This document shows, in pieces, positions 1-8,688 of a DNA stretch of 64,000 bases. Location: contig NZ_AWFI01000019.1 in assembly GCF_000682775.1 (NCBI RefSeq), positions 62,001-126,000 on the forward strand. Direction: 5' to 3'. Every line of letters starts with the position of its first letter. Position 1 is the stretch's first letter. The position numbers and the translations under genes were made by a program. Below the pieces are notes generated by a model that worked only from the letters and a program-made list of their open reading frames with translations, made no database searches and was not told the DNA's origin. Source of the stretch: Hyphomonas sp. L-53-1-40. GTDB taxonomy: Bacteria > Pseudomonadota > Alphaproteobacteria > Caulobacterales > Hyphomonadaceae.

Positions 1-252
1 CAAAATCTGCGACAGGCCATCAATTTGTTCGTGTGTTGGCTGCCTCTTGCCGCTTTCGATCAAGCTCACGAGCGATTTTGTGACGCCAAGTTTCGTGGCT
101 AAATCCGATTGACTCAGGCCCAGATTTTCTCGGCGACTTTGAATTGAAAGAAAACTATTGAACGTCAATTTGAGTTCCGATCCGAATCGATTTTTTCTTG
201 ATTTGTTCTTTTGGATAGGGTGTTTACAAGAAACGTCAACGGGGAAAGTCAT
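1..252 (-). CDS. XRE-family transcriptional regulator, 3' end outside window
   Basis: Reading the minus strand from ATG at 252 gives an open frame that leaves the window at position 1 without a stop. A basic, Lys/Arg-rich N-terminal stretch is followed by a helix-turn-helix of the XRE type (segments GLSQSDLATKLGVTKSLVS and LIESGKRQPTHEQIDGLSQI). An in-frame ATG at 282 is an alternative start; neither has a strong ribosome-binding site. The protein should bind DNA and probably regulates the integrated element it belongs to. Family assignment is firm; targets are unknown. Confidence 0.75.
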   Translation of the reverse strand, partial: MTFPVDVSCKHPIQKNKSRKNRFGSELKLTFNSFLSIQSRRENLGLSQSDLATKLGVTKSLVSLIESGKRQPTHEQIDGLSQIL

Positions 253-340
253 GTTTCGCTCGAGACCTTGGTCAATAAGCATATCGAACGGCGGAACCGC
301 CTGAGCGTTGAGATTTCTCAAGGTTCAGCCACCTGGCTGA

Positions 341-496
341 GCGAATGTTGATCGGTCCTATTTGGGCGGGCTCGAACGCGTTGCGAAGGTGCTGGATGTG
401 CCTCTTCGCGATCTTTTCGCGGAGTACGATCCAGAGGTGGGCGAGATTGAGGGATTGCCGCCGGACGGAAGCCCAGCGAAACCTGATTACAGCTAG
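341..496 (+). pseudogene. Decayed XRE regulator fragment
   Basis: The plus frame 341-496 encodes ANVDRSYLGGLER joined directly to VAKVLDVPLRDLFAEY and a short tail ending in TAG. These are the second half of an XRE HTH domain and its usual C-terminal helix, but the segment normally lying between them is missing. The matching N-terminal half (about 265-338, RRNRLSVEISQ) is in another frame and closed by a stop. I read this as a regulator broken by a frameshift and an internal deletion, divergent from the intact XRE gene at the left edge. Confidence 0.55.
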
Positions 497-597
497 GGCC
501 GCTTGCCCGCTTCAAGGTGAGCAGAACCACAACTTCCTTGAATCGCACCCCGAAATAAATAGAATACGAATTCTTATTTTATATTAATGAGGTCGAG

Positions 598-1350
598 ATG
601 GTGCCTCCGTTCAAGAAATCGAATGGCCGAGGCCGAAAGCGCATTGTTGCCAGTCTGGCTGAGTCAAAGACACTTGCCCTCTACCGGGAAGGGCGTGCGC
701 TTCTGTCTCGGAATGACTTGGACCAGGTGTCGATCTCCCAGGTGTCGAAGGCTGCGGGAATATCCGTTGGAGCCTTCTACGTCCGGTTCAGGGATAAGGA
801 CGCATTCTTAGATTTTGTGATCGCAAACACGTTTGCAGAGGCCAGATCTGTTTTCCAAGAACAAGCTGACGTTCTCTATGCACCCAATTTGTCAGATGTG
901 CTTATCCGGCATTTCTCTGATCCTGAGTTTAATGGTATAGTTCGCACAGCCGTCAAACTCGGCTTTTTGGCAGAACGGCACCGCACGCCGTTTGATGAAT
1001 ACCGGGCATATGTCTCTCAGCATCTCGCGGGGTTGTTGCTAGAAGATGCGAAAAAGGGAGAGCGTCGGCAAAGGATTGCCGCTATCGATTCAGCATTGGC
1101 AGTTCTTACGTACGCTGCGTTGTTCCCAGATTCGGAAATTGATTTTGGAGAAATCGAAATTCAGCAAGTCATCATAGATTTGTTGTCGGGAAAGTCAGGC
1201 AACGTAACACCGCTTCCGGTAAAAAGGAGTTCCACAACTAAACCCAAGAACAAACCCTCCAAATCTCCGCGCGATCCGGAAAGTCTTCGCAAACCAAATT
1301 CCGATAAGGTGAAGTCAAAGGGATCGAGTAACGGATTAAAGAAAATCTGA
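598..1350 (+). CDS. TetR/AcrR-family transcriptional regulator
   Basis: A 250-residue protein. Residues about 20-75 form a TetR-type HTH, with the typical stretch VSISQVSKAAGISVGAFYVRF followed by an acidic/aromatic helix. The middle is a helical ligand-binding-like region. The last 45 residues are a Lys/Ser/Pro-rich tail that is unusual for the family and may be disordered. ATG 598 follows a GAGGTCGAG ribosome-binding site. It lies in AT-richer DNA than the core genome and sits just upstream of the unknown gene at 1377. A ligand cannot be inferred. Confidence 0.8.
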   Translation: MVPPFKKSNGRGRKRIVASLAESKTLALYREGRALLSRNDLDQVSISQVSKAAGISVGAFYVRFRDKDAFLDFVIANTFAEARSVFQEQADVLYAPNLSDVLIRHFSDPEFNGIVRTAVKLGFLAERHRTPFDEYRAYVSQHLAGLLLEDAKKGERRQRIAAIDSALAVLTYAALFPDSEIDFGEIEIQQVIIDLLSGKSGNVTPLPVKRSSTTKPKNKPSKSPRDPESLRKPNSDKVKSKGSSNGLKKI

Positions 1351-1376
1351 TCCCGCAAAGTTTGTTGGGATCGGTT

Positions 1377-2081
1377 ATGTCTAACGATGTTTCAGACAAT
1401 ATAGCGCCACTCGATCCAGAAACCGTTCTGCCAGATGCCGTTCTGGATGACATTGCAGAGCAATTAGGTCTTCAACCGTTTTCAGATAACGTTCGTAAGG
1501 ATCTGAGAAGTACGGTTCGGCGTTATTCCTTCTACCAGCGTATTTTCGGTTCTCACGAAGCAAACCGAAAAGCGGCTACCGCTGATTACAAGTCTTTCAA
1601 GGAAACTGTTTCGGAATTTTGTGCGTTCCTGGAACAACAGGACCAGGACAACCTTGCTTCGGATCTCCACTTTGCAGCCCTTCACAGGAATGCGCCTCTA
1701 CCGGAGACGAACTTTCCTGAGATTGCGGATTTTGAGAAAACAAACGGAACGCCGTATCTCTTAGAGCTCAAGCGGCTTTTATCTTTGTTAGAGTACGCAA
1801 CAGATTTAGGACTCGAAAAATCCGCTGTTCCCAGAGGCCGTAAACCCAATCATACCTTAGAGAGTTTAGTGCGGCGGTTAGCTTATGTGTGGGAAGAGCT
1901 ATTAGATCAGAAGTTCACTATCGATTATCACAAGGGAAGCGGACTAACGCCTGCCTTTGAGTTTGTTCGATTAGTCTTAGAGAGAATAATTCCTGACATT
2001 GGTGAAACAGAAATTGTCACGGCCATGCGGACGATTGTTTCCAAACTAAATCAGAAAGCCCCCAATCCCTCACAGGAATAG
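1377..2081 (+). CDS. Hypothetical protein of the tRNA-Arg element
   Basis: A 234-residue, acidic, mostly helical soluble protein with no signal peptide, membrane segment or motif that I recognise. ATG 1377 is preferred over the upstream TTG 1362 because GGGA lies six bases before it. It starts 26 bases after the TetR gene, so the two are probably co-transcribed. It is cargo of the serine-recombinase element. The codon use (many TTA, AGA and AAA codons) differs from the core genes to the right and fits horizontal transfer. Confidence 0.55.
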   Translation: MSNDVSDNIAPLDPETVLPDAVLDDIAEQLGLQPFSDNVRKDLRSTVRRYSFYQRIFGSHEANRKAATADYKSFKETVSEFCAFLEQQDQDNLASDLHFAALHRNAPLPETNFPEIADFEKTNGTPYLLELKRLLSLLEYATDLGLEKSAVPRGRKPNHTLESLVRRLAYVWEELLDQKFTIDYHKGSGLTPAFEFVRLVLERIIPDIGETEIVTAMRTIVSKLNQKAPNPSQE

Positions 2082-2146
2082 CCCGCTCTTTCCTACCTTG
2101 TTTCCGCCAGCGCCTTTTGCGGCGCTCGCCCCCTCATTCTGCTCTC

Positions 2147-2389
2147 ATGAACTGGCCCGGCAGACCGCCGGTCCGGATCAAGAGTGCAGAGTTGAAAGCC
2201 ACGAAATCTCCCCGCAAAGCCGATGCCCGGAAGCAGATTGCTTCCGGCTCTCGCGGCGTGGAGATAGAGGTTTTCCCTGATATTCCCATCACTGAAGCGG
2301 AACTTCAGATTGTCGAGACCTATCTGTCCGCTATGATCCGGGACTTGCTGGACGAGGCAGAAGCCTCTGAGGAACTGATGGAGGGGTAG
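2147..2389 (+). CDS. Small protein preceding the serine recombinase
   Basis: An 80-residue protein starting at ATG 2147, with a basic N-terminal half (VRIKSAELKATKSPRKADARK) and an acidic helical C-terminus. It ends three bases before the recombinase start, so the two are very likely translated from one transcript. The size, charge and position would suit an accessory factor of recombination, but no family is recognised and that idea is inference. Confidence 0.5.
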   Translation: MNWPGRPPVRIKSAELKATKSPRKADARKQIASGSRGVEIEVFPDIPITEAELQIVETYLSAMIRDLLDEAEASEELMEG

Positions 2390-2392
2390 TCC

Positions 2393-4006
2393 ATGACGCG
2401 GGCGGCAATCTATGTGCGGGTTTCAACAGGGAAACAGGCCGCCGGTGAACTCTCCATCCCCGATCAGGTTCGCCAATGTGAGGCTTATGCCGAGCAGAAC
2501 GGCTACGAGGTCGTCAAAGTCTATACCGATGCCGGGGTAAGTGCCCGCACTGACAAGCGGCCTCAGTTTCAGGAAATGATTTCTCGTGCCGTTGCGCCGG
2601 ATCACCCCTTCGATGCCATCCTTGTTCATAGTCAGTCCCGCCTGTTCCGAAATACGAAAGACCTGTTGGTCTATCGCTCGCTTCTGGATGAACGGCACGT
2701 CCGGTTCGTTTCGATCACGCAGGATCTGGGCGAAGGTGAAACGGCAGACATTCTGACGACAATGGTTGGCGCGCTGGATGAGTACCAGAGCAAGGAAACC
2801 GCCAAGCACGTCGCTCGGTCCATGATCGAGAATGCCAAGCAAGGATTCTGGAATGGAGCCGCTGCGCCATTAGGGTTCCGCACCTATGCCGCCGAAACGC
2901 GCGGCGCGCGGATCAAAAAGAAGATCGAGATCGACCCCGAAGAGGCTGAGACTGTCCGGTTGATCTTCAAACTCTACGTCATGGGCGATGGCACGTCCGG
3001 TCCGATGGGGGTGAAGCGGATTACGACTTACCTGAATGTGCAAGGCTTCGTAAATCGTCAGGGCAAGCCGTTCCGGGTTCAGTTCATCGACAAGATTCTG
3101 AGAAACACGGCATACATTGGCGAGCACTACTTCAACCGGACGGACTCGCGCCGGAAGACACCACGCCCTCGCGAAGAATGGGTTCTCTTCCCGATGCCGC
3201 GCATTGTGGAGGATGTCCTGTTCTATGAGGCGCAGGAAAAGCTGGATCGCCAGCATCCGATGAAGACCGCTCCAAGGCTGGTTTCGAGCGACGTGCTTCT
3301 GACCGCTTTGGCAGTTTGTGAAGAATGCGGAGCACCTATGCGCAAGCTCTCCGGCAAGAGCGGGCAGTATCACTATTACCGTTGTTCTCGGAAAGCCGAT
3401 GCCGGGCAAGCAGCCTGCAAGGGCGTGTCGATCCCGATGCAGGAACTGGATGATATTGTTATCGATGCGCTGGAAGGCTCAATCCTTGAACCGAAGCGCC
3501 TTCGCAAGATGACGGAAATGCTGCTTGCCCGTGCTCAGGAGCGGGGACGCTCTGCAAAAGAGCGGCGCAAAAAGCTGGATGGCGAGAAGCGGAAAGCTGA
3601 GGCCCAGGTCACGAACCTCTACACGATGGTTGGCACTGGCGAGTTGTCGATGGATGGCACCTTGTCGGCACACATCCGCGAACAACAGGATAAAGTTGAG
3701 CGTCTGAAACGGCAGATTGCGCTGCTGGATCGGGATCGGAGTGCGCCTGTCGATAAGCTTGGCGACAAGGTTGTTGAGAAGTTCGGGAATGCTGTGTCGC
3801 AGGCTCTCAGAAATCCGGACAATCGCCAGTTTGCCAAAGCCTATGTCCGCACACTCGTCAGCAAGATCGAGGTTGGCGAAAAACAGATCAGAATCAGCGG
3901 ATCAAAGGATGCCATCGCCCATCAGGCTATGTCTTTTTCTGCCAGCGGGGAATTAGTGCCTGCTTTTGCACAGGAATGGCGCACCCAAGAGGATTCGAAC
4001 CTCTGA
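2393..4006 (+). CDS. Large serine recombinase (site-specific integrase)
   Basis: A 537-residue large serine recombinase. The N-terminal resolvase domain (residues about 4-150) has the nucleophile in YVRVSTGKQ (Ser11). A recombinase domain follows, then a zinc ribbon around residues 305-345 (CEECG and a later Cys pair) and a coiled-coil stretch around 375-430. It catalyses integration and excision of the element through a phosphoserine intermediate. ATG 2393 follows GGAGGGG. The last ten codons (WRTQEDSNL and TGA) are supplied by the 3' end of the antisense tRNA-Arg gene, which marks the element boundary and probable att site. Confidence 0.93.
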   Translation: MTRAAIYVRVSTGKQAAGELSIPDQVRQCEAYAEQNGYEVVKVYTDAGVSARTDKRPQFQEMISRAVAPDHPFDAILVHSQSRLFRNTKDLLVYRSLLDERHVRFVSITQDLGEGETADILTTMVGALDEYQSKETAKHVARSMIENAKQGFWNGAAAPLGFRTYAAETRGARIKKKIEIDPEEAETVRLIFKLYVMGDGTSGPMGVKRITTYLNVQGFVNRQGKPFRVQFIDKILRNTAYIGEHYFNRTDSRRKTPRPREEWVLFPMPRIVEDVLFYEAQEKLDRQHPMKTAPRLVSSDVLLTALAVCEECGAPMRKLSGKSGQYHYYRCSRKADAGQAACKGVSIPMQELDDIVIDALEGSILEPKRLRKMTEMLLARAQERGRSAKERRKKLDGEKRKAEAQVTNLYTMVGTGELSMDGTLSAHIREQQDKVERLKRQIALLDRDRSAPVDKLGDKVVEKFGNAVSQALRNPDNRQFAKAYVRTLVSKIEVGEKQIRISGSKDAIAHQAMSFSASGELVPAFAQEWRTQEDSNL

Positions 4007-4053
4007 CCTCTGCCTTCGGAGGGCAGCGCTCTATCCAGCTGAGCTATGGGTGC
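3977..4053 (-). tRNA. tRNA-Arg (anticodon CCG)
   Basis: The minus strand folds as a complete 77-nt tRNA: acceptor GCACCCA pairs with TGGGTGC, the anticodon stem CTGCC/GGCAG encloses loop CTCCGAA (anticodon CCG, reads CGG), the T arm contains GGTTCGAATCC, and CCA is encoded. It is the insertion target of the serine-recombinase element on its 3' side. The gene remains intact because the inserted element keeps the 3' end. Confidence 0.97.
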
Positions 4054-4184
4054 AAACCGAAGCTGGTGAATACGGCAACCAGCGAGTGAGTGCAACGTCG
4101 GAGTGCGGTTTGCGCAGCGCTGGGTGCTTGCGCCTTGATCACTTTGGGCTAGGTCTGGAACGGACACAGATTCAGGAGCCAGAC

Positions 4185-5186
4185 ATGCGGACTTTCACCA
4201 TTGCGATGACCGTCACAGCCATGGCGCTGTTGCTGGGCCTTTCGGCCTGCGGGGCAAGGGAAGAGTCCAGCCCGGCGGTGCCTCAGGAAAAGCCCGCAGA
4301 CCGGGCGGCGCAGCTGGAAGCGCAGAAGGCTGCTTATGAGGCCGCGTTGAGCGAAGCGGAAGCTTCCCGAGGGGCAGGGGAGCCAGCCTTGTGGACGCTG
4401 CAGGACGAAGACACGACGCTTTACATATTTGGTACGGTGCACTTGCTCCGCCCGGAGTTGGAATGGCGCAGCGATGAGATGGACGCTGCGCTCGCGGAGG
4501 CTGATACGGTCGTCTTTGAGGCAGATGTCACAAGCCAAGCTGCGGCGTCCGAAATGATGAAGTTCATCTCCACTCAGGGCATGCTGCAAAATGGTCAGCA
4601 ATTGTCGAGTTTGCTCAGTGAACTGGAGCGAGCAGAGCTTCAAAAGGCGCTTGACCATGTCGGACTGCCCCTCGGCGCGATTGAGCCGATGCGGCCGTGG
4701 TGGGCGGCGGTGAATCTCTCTGTTCTGCAGATCAAGAAGGAAGGCTTCGACCCGAATGCCGGCGTAGAAACCGTTCTGGGCGCAGAAGCTCGCGCGGCAG
4801 GCAAGTCATTCGCCTATCTGGAGACAATAGACGAGCAGTTGGGCCGTCTCGCCAATATGCCCACAGATGTGCAGGTCGATTTCCTTGTGAGCTCTGCCGA
4901 GTCCATCGAGGAGGGGGGAGATGTGCTCGATACGCTGGTGTCCGAGTGGGTTGATGGCGATGTGCACGGGATTGGCCTGCTTATGTCCAATCCGGACATG
5001 ATGGGGTCAGACGATGTCTATGATGCGCTGTTGAAGTCTCGTAACGAGATCTGGGTTGGCAAGATCGAAGCCATGCTGGAAGAGCCCGGTACGCGCTTGA
5101 TCGCTGTCGGAGCCGGTCATCTGGCTGGTGAAGACAGCGTTATCGAAATGTTGGAAGCCAAAGGCTATGAGGTCGAGGGCCCGTAG
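4185..5186 (+). CDS. TraB/GumN-family lipoprotein
   Basis: A 333-residue protein. The start is ATG 4185 with CAGGAG upstream; the reading frame is open further upstream only because it runs through the tRNA region. A signal peptide ends in a lipobox (LGLSAC, Cys22), so it should be a lipoprotein. TraB/GumN features are the GTVH motif in YIFGTVHLL and the C-terminal GAGHLAGEDSV. Members of this family are putative metal-dependent proteases or chaperone-like proteins; the substrate is unknown. Confidence 0.85.
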   Translation: MRTFTIAMTVTAMALLLGLSACGAREESSPAVPQEKPADRAAQLEAQKAAYEAALSEAEASRGAGEPALWTLQDEDTTLYIFGTVHLLRPELEWRSDEMDAALAEADTVVFEADVTSQAAASEMMKFISTQGMLQNGQQLSSLLSELERAELQKALDHVGLPLGAIEPMRPWWAAVNLSVLQIKKEGFDPNAGVETVLGAEARAAGKSFAYLETIDEQLGRLANMPTDVQVDFLVSSAESIEEGGDVLDTLVSEWVDGDVHGIGLLMSNPDMMGSDDVYDALLKSRNEIWVGKIEAMLEEPGTRLIAVGAGHLAGEDSVIEMLEAKGYEVEGP

Positions 5187-5190
5187 GCGC

Positions 5191-6006
5191 TCATGTATCG
5201 GCAGACCGGCGGAGCGCCAACAGCGCTTGCTCGAGGATTTCCTCGCTGGCACAGCAGACGATCTGACCGCCGAGCTTTGGTTCATTGCCGCGCCAGTCAG
5301 TCGCGAGGCCACCTGCGCCCCGCACAACCGGGATCAGCGCGGCCACATCCCATGCTTTCAGGCCACTTTCCGCTACAAGGTCGATCGTGCCGGCGGCCAG
5401 CCGGGCATAAGCGTAGGCGTCCAGGCCGTAGCGGCTGATCCGAGCTGTAGCTCTCAGATGAGTCCACGCGCCCTGTTCGGCGGGGTTCAGGATAAAGGGA
5501 TCTGTCGTCGAGATGACCGCTTCGCGGAGGTCTCGGCAGTCGGAGACCTGGATTGGCGTTTGTGTCCCAGTTCGCTGAACCGCTGCACCGCCCGGCCAGC
5601 CGAGATAGCGCTCGTCCAGAACAGGCTGGTCAATGATGCCGATGACGGGCGTGCCCGTTTCATCGCACAACGCAATTAATGTGGTCCAACTCGGCAGGCC
5701 AGCTACGAAAGCGCGCGTGCCATCTATCGGATCCAGTAACCAGGTGAAGCCGTTCTTCGAAGGTTTAGCGGGGAATTCCTCGCCAGTAACGCCGTGATCG
5801 GGCCGTTCCGCTTCGATCAGGGCGCGCATCGCCGCTTCGGCGCCCGTGTCGGCGGCCGTCACGGGGTCAAAATCGGCGTGGGGTATTGTGATCTTGTTGT
5901 CGACGGCATCCAGTGCACGAAAATGCGGCCGGATCGCTGACCAGGCCGCATCTGCGAGACGACCTGCAAAGGTCAGCTCATCTTCTAGGGAGTAGGAATT
6001 TGTCAT
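5191..6006 (-). CDS. hisN: Histidinol-phosphatase, inositol-monophosphatase fold
   Basis: A 271-residue member of the IMPase superfamily. Metal-binding motifs are GEEFP, LLDPIDGTRAF and AWDVAA near the C-terminus. Alphaproteobacterial members with DPIDGTRAFVAG are usually histidinol-phosphate phosphatase, which removes phosphate from L-histidinol phosphate in histidine synthesis. ATG 6006 is chosen because the upstream extension is out-of-frame coding of the XRE gene. It is 34 bases downstream of that gene on the same strand and probably co-transcribed. Another sugar-phosphate substrate cannot be excluded. Confidence 0.82.
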   Translation of the reverse strand: MTNSYSLEDELTFAGRLADAAWSAIRPHFRALDAVDNKITIPHADFDPVTAADTGAEAAMRALIEAERPDHGVTGEEFPAKPSKNGFTWLLDPIDGTRAFVAGLPSWTTLIALCDETGTPVIGIIDQPVLDERYLGWPGGAAVQRTGTQTPIQVSDCRDLREAVISTTDPFILNPAEQGAWTHLRATARISRYGLDAYAYARLAAGTIDLVAESGLKAWDVAALIPVVRGAGGLATDWRGNEPKLGGQIVCCASEEILEQALLALRRSADT

Positions 6007-6040
6007 GCGGGCATGGGATTGCCCCGCCCCGGGCTGGGCG

Positions 6041-6436
6041 TCAAGCGACGCCCGTGCTGCTGGTGTCGCCTTCCAGCGCCTTGGCCAGTTCCAGGAGGCG
6101 TTTGCGGGGGCGCTCGCCGAGGCGATAGTAGGCGCGAACCAGTTCCAACGTCTCTTTTTGCGAAAGAATATCGCCTTCCATGCGTTCGGCGTCATTCGCG
6201 GCATCCGGTGCGTCTGCTGCGGGAATGCCGTCGAAGAAGTATTGCACTGAGACGTTCATGGCTTTCGCCAGTTCATAGAGTCGAGATGCCGTGATGCGGT
6301 TGGCACCGCATTCATACTTCTGGATCTGCTGGAAACGCACGCCTACCTGACTCGCAAGGTCCTGTTGGGTCATGCCCAGCAGGCGGCGGCGGCGGCGAAG
6401 GCGTTTGCCTACGTGCAGGTCGGTTTCATCAGCCAT
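6041..6436 (-). CDS. XRE-family transcriptional regulator
   Basis: A 131-residue protein with an N-terminal HTH (residues about 10-65: MTQQDLASQVGVRFQQIQKYE, then ANRITASRLYELAKAM) and a C-terminal helical region (residues 95-125). This architecture is common in alphaproteobacterial chromosomal regulators. It is the first gene of a probable two-gene unit with hisN. Its regulatory targets are not visible from sequence. Confidence 0.85.
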   Translation of the reverse strand: MADETDLHVGKRLRRRRRLLGMTQQDLASQVGVRFQQIQKYECGANRITASRLYELAKAMNVSVQYFFDGIPAADAPDAANDAERMEGDILSQKETLELVRAYYRLGERPRKRLLELAKALEGDTSSTGVA

Positions 6437-6594
6437 GTTCAGCTCCTTGCGGATGGGACCGCTCTCAGTCCCAAAACGGGATGTTCGGGCTGGTCTCTCG
6501 CAAATGGCGTGCCGGTGGTCACATTTGCCTAAAATTTGGGCTGCATTTCCAAATTGCAGGAATTTGCCAAATCATCGGTTGCGTTTTGTGCGCC

Positions 6595-6687
6595 GCAACA
6601 TAAATCTGGTCTTGCACTCCGGTGCAGACGCCTCTGGCGTTTCCTCCCTTTGACCTTGGCCGCGCTCTCGTAGCGCGGCCTTTTTTT
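6595..6687 (+). ncRNA. Candidate structured small RNA with intrinsic terminator
   Basis: There is no gene on the plus strand between 6437 and 7820, yet a strong plus-strand terminator lies at 6658-6687. Upstream of it are two more hairpins (GTCTTGCAC with GTGCAGAC at about 6609-6629, and ACGCC/GGCGT at about 6628-6640), then a single-stranded TTTCCTCCC, which resembles an anti-Shine-Dalgarno element. A weak promoter (TTGCGT, 16 bp, TAAATC at about 6579-6606) would start it near 6612, so the 5' end is uncertain. I infer a trans-acting sRNA; no known family was recognised. Confidence 0.4.
6658..6687 (+). terminator. Rho-independent terminator
   Basis: A perfect 9-bp stem GGCCGCGCT/AGCGCGGCC with loop CTCGT is followed by seven T on the plus strand. 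Both flanking genes are on the minus strand, so it must end a plus-strand transcript (see the candidate sRNA). Confidence 0.8.
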
Positions 6688-6730
6688 GGAAGTAACGCAG
6701 ACCTGTTGCAATTGCAGGGTATTCCGACGA

Positions 6731-7660
6731 TCAGCGTCGACCGATCTGGGTCGCGACGTCGAGGATTTCGACGACAATAGCGGACAAGACTTGCTGCATT
6801 TGCGCAAAGCCGACACTGGTCTCGACCGCTTGTTCATCCATGTACAGTCCGCGATTGATCTCGATCTGTACCGCATGGAAGTCTCGCTTGGGGCGGCCAT
6901 ATCGACGTGTCGTATACCCTCCTGCATAGGGCGCATTCCGCACAACGCTGAACCCGTTCGCTCGGAATGCGCGCTCAATTCGCCCCGTCAGACGTGGGTC
7001 ACAGCTGGAGCCGAACCGGTCCCCCAACACAATATCTGCCAGATTGCGACGCCCAGGCTGGACGCTGGGCATTGAGTGGCAGTCAATAAGGAAGGCCCGG
7101 CCGTGCCGCTCCTTCAGACTGCCCAGCTCGGTCGCCAGGCACTGGTGATAGATGTCGTGAATGCCGGACAGGCGCGCTTCTCCTTCTGATCGGGTAAGGC
7201 GGCGCGCATAAATCGCCTCTCCCCTGGCTGCGACACGCGGCAAGCAGCCGAGCCCGGCTTCCACACGCGCTGTCGGCATGCCGCAGGGGCGAGGGACTCC
7301 ATCACTGAACATGTTCGGGTCGAGTTCCCGTGGGTCGCGATTGAGATCAGCGACTGTGCGAGCATATTTCGCCGCCACGAGTATGCCACCCTGCTCAGGC
7401 ACGGCACTGAACAACTCGTCCACGAACGCATCTTCCGTCCGGCGTACGGTGTCCACCGGTACGCAGAGCGCCTCACGCATCTCACGTGGATAGAGACTGC
7501 CCGAATGCGGCGAGGCAAAAATGACTGGCGCCAACATTTTTTCCGGGGTTACCAGCCGGTACGGCGTTTCATAACGAGGCGTGGCCGCAGGGCTGTCCTG
7601 CGAACCGGCCGTTCGCTGAAAATGTTCAGGTCTGTCAAGAAATTGGGGGGCGTCTGTCAT
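6731..7660 (-). CDS. N-formylglutamate amidohydrolase family protein
   Basis: A 309-residue protein of the FGase family. Motifs are IFASPHSG near residue 50, TEDAFVDELF, and DCHSMP in the second half, which supply the metal-binding and catalytic His/Asp/Glu residues. Characterised members hydrolyse N-formyl-L-glutamate to formate and glutamate at the end of histidine degradation, but many alphaproteobacterial members stand alone, as here, and the true substrate is uncertain. It is divergent from cpdR. Confidence 0.85.
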   Translation of the reverse strand: MTDAPQFLDRPEHFQRTAGSQDSPAATPRYETPYRLVTPEKMLAPVIFASPHSGSLYPREMREALCVPVDTVRRTEDAFVDELFSAVPEQGGILVAAKYARTVADLNRDPRELDPNMFSDGVPRPCGMPTARVEAGLGCLPRVAARGEAIYARRLTRSEGEARLSGIHDIYHQCLATELGSLKERHGRAFLIDCHSMPSVQPGRRNLADIVLGDRFGSSCDPRLTGRIERAFRANGFSVVRNAPYAGGYTTRRYGRPKRDFHAVQIEINRGLYMDEQAVETSVGFAQMQQVLSAIVVEILDVATQIGRR

Positions 7661-7820
7661 TCAGCACATCGTTTCTTTGTTTGCCTGAAGGTCAAGCCTT
7701 TTCACGAGAATCCAGCCGGTGCCCGCAGTAATTTCCGACTTTAAGTCCGCAGATATTCACGCCTGATTTACCGAACTGCGTCTTTATGCTTAGGGTTCTA
7801 CCGAGAAGAGGGTATTCCGC

Positions 7821-8180
7821 GTGACCAAGATTTTGCTGGCCGAAGATGACGATTCCATGCGCTTGTTCCTGGCTGCCGCTCTGCGTCGCGCCGGACACGA
7901 GATCCAGGATTACGCTGACGGCGAAAGCGCGTTGTCCGCGTTGGAGCGCGAAGTGTTCGATCTGCTGCTGACCGATATTGTCATGCCCGGCCTTGATGGA
8001 ATCGAACTGGCACGCCGGGGCGCCGAACTCGACCCGGCCATGAAAATCGTCTTCATTACGGGGTTCGCCGCCGTGGCGCTCTCCTCCGGGGCTCCGACAC
8101 CTGCAGGCGCGAAAGTCCTGTCCAAACCCTTCCATCTCCGCGAAATCGTGGATGAGGTCGACAAGGTGATGGCGGCCTGA
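7821..8180 (+). CDS. cpdR: CpdR-type single-domain response regulator
   Basis: A 119-residue receiver domain alone: acidic pair EDDD at the N-terminus, phosphoacceptor Asp52 in LLLTDIVMPGLDG, and Lys in VLSKPFHL. Length, residues and the neighbouring N-formylglutamate amidohydrolase match Caulobacter CpdR, the adaptor that, when unphosphorylated, directs ClpXP to cell-cycle proteins and is controlled by CckA-ChpT. The role in this organism follows by homology. Confidence 0.85.
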   Translation: MTKILLAEDDDSMRLFLAAALRRAGHEIQDYADGESALSALEREVFDLLLTDIVMPGLDGIELARRGAELDPAMKIVFITGFAAVALSSGAPTPAGAKVLSKPFHLREIVDEVDKVMAA

Positions 8181-8500
8181 TGGGGCGGGGCTCCGACATC
8201 GAGCCTCCCAAGCTGCTGAAATCCCTATCCCATGACGCTGGCCGGCACTTCTTTGATGCGCCGGCTGCGATGAGTATGGATGAATGCATGCTGCGCCTGA
8301 ATTTTCTGGATGGCGCGAACATAGTGTCTCTTACGCCCTCGGAGCTTGGACATTGGTTGTCTTTCGAGTTTGAGGGACATGCCTTTTCCGCAAATGATCC
8401 GTTTGGCGAAGTCTGGTTTTTTGCCGAAGATCCTGCGACACCGGAGCCAATACTGCAGAAAATTGCGCTCTGCGTCGTTACACCGCCAAACCCGGCTTGA
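8180..8500 (+). CDS. Hypothetical protein coupled to cpdR
   Basis: A 106-residue protein whose ATG overlaps the cpdR stop (TGATG), so translation is probably coupled. There is no signal peptide or transmembrane segment; the middle is rich in Phe and Trp (HWLSFEFEGHAFSANDPFGEVWFF). I recognise no family. The position suggests co-expression with the cell-cycle regulator. Confidence 0.6.
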   Translation: MGRGSDIEPPKLLKSLSHDAGRHFFDAPAAMSMDECMLRLNFLDGANIVSLTPSELGHWLSFEFEGHAFSANDPFGEVWFFAEDPATPEPILQKIALCVVTPPNPA

Positions 8501-8544
8501 CGGCGCGCGCTGAATTATCCATTACCCCTGCTTCCGAATGGATC

Positions 8545-8620
<76 letters not shown>

Positions 8621-8688
8621 CGCTACTAAGCTGTTTTCTCAGGGTTATCCCTAGAAGCAGCCCCGCGACCCAAGCCCTCAAAAGTCAG

